DNA of 37,773 bases from Chara braunii. Its lineage: Eukaryota > Streptophyta > Charophyceae > Charales > Characeae. Numbering within the stretch: the first letter of the stretch is position 1; each line of letters begins with the position of its first letter. The position numbers and the translations under genes were made by a program. The notes under the pieces are model-generated. The model searched no databases. It had not been told where the DNA came from and saw only the letters and a list, made by a program, of their open reading frames with translations. Where the stretch lies: the NCBI GenBank assembly GCA_003427395.1, contig BFEA01000110.1, forward strand, positions 3,203,953-3,241,725, given 5' to 3'. Shown here one piece after another: positions 37,638 to 37,773 of the stretch.

Positions 37638-37773
37638 TGTGAGGATTGAGCCCTCAAGTAGGGGCCTTGCCATGATGTACATGTTCTGGGCTAAGGCCCC
37701 AGCAAGCCTCGTGCCCGCCCTAAGTGAAGGCGGGCCAGCAAATCAACAAGAGCCCTCTGTGCCAACATTTCAC

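Larger units (their letters stand above)
35987..37735. repeat. pair of ~70-bp inverted repeats around a LINE remnant
   Basis: A block with GGCCCGCCTTCACTTAGGGC, GAGGCTTGCTGGGG and AGCCCAGAACA lies on + at 35987-36052 and in inverse at about 37680-37735. They are about 85 percent alike by eye. The 1.6 kb between holds LINE-like sequence, a tandem array and a MITE. They may be ends of one composite element or two independent copies. Confidence 0.6.

Noticed and set aside
33478-37773. Next kinase exon (MP.MDG part of the receiver)
   Set aside because: No sequence coding for that motif after a splice acceptor was found, so the exon is probably beyond the window.

Overview
This looks like nuclear DNA from a plant-lineage eukaryote (a streptophyte). 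Four exons of a hybrid histidine kinase of the CRE1/AHK cytokinin-receptor type are separated by introns of 8.6, 8.6 and 5.2 kb. There is an interstitial plant-type telomere repeat (CCCTAAA), a nuclear copy of a plant mitochondrial gene (ccmF) with a group II intron domain V, and dense transposable-element debris. A repeat-rich, long-intron streptophyte alga such as Chara would fit, but that is inference; no taxonomic marker fixes the species.

Layout. Positions 1-8698 hold no exon I can recognise. They contain a run of small hairpins (1178-1311), a diverged ~122-bp tandem array (1990-2620), six dispersed hairpins sharing one loop sequence (2864-3527), a ~42-bp minisatellite (4723-4934) and a tRNA-derived SINE (7439-7938). 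Kinase exons, all on the + strand and all starting and ending in phase 0, lie at 8699-8869, 17507-18094, 26745-28133 and 33331-33477. Together they encode 765 residues: the end of the dimerisation/HATPase entry region, the N box with a long insert, the G1/F/G2 boxes, a degenerate receiver, and the first half of a canonical receiver. The upstream sensor and H-box exons and the downstream end of the receiver are outside the window.

Intron 1 (8870-17506) carries SINEs, LINE and Ty3/gypsy fragments, an organelle-like tRNA-Gly, two large GAA-rich tracts, and a hAT-like element with perfect 11-bp TIRs and an 8-bp target duplication that surrounds an assembly gap. A 123-bp triplicate sits directly before exon 2. 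Intron 2 (18095-26744) has a SINE with a TTC tail, six of the nine copies of a ~111-bp foldback MITE, other inverted-repeat elements, telomeric repeats, a G-quadruplex-prone minisatellite and a 26-bp tandem array. Intron 3 (28134-33330) has C-rich repeats, LINE ORF1 remnants, the mitochondrial insertion, two more MITEs and a TIR element. From 33478 to the end there are duplications, a LINE 3' remnant and a last MITE, with no further exon recognised.

The only host protein gene supported is the histidine kinase. Its ATP-binding G2 box departs from consensus, so catalytic competence is an open question. Almost everything else is repeat or mobile-element sequence inside, or possibly flanking, its transcription unit.
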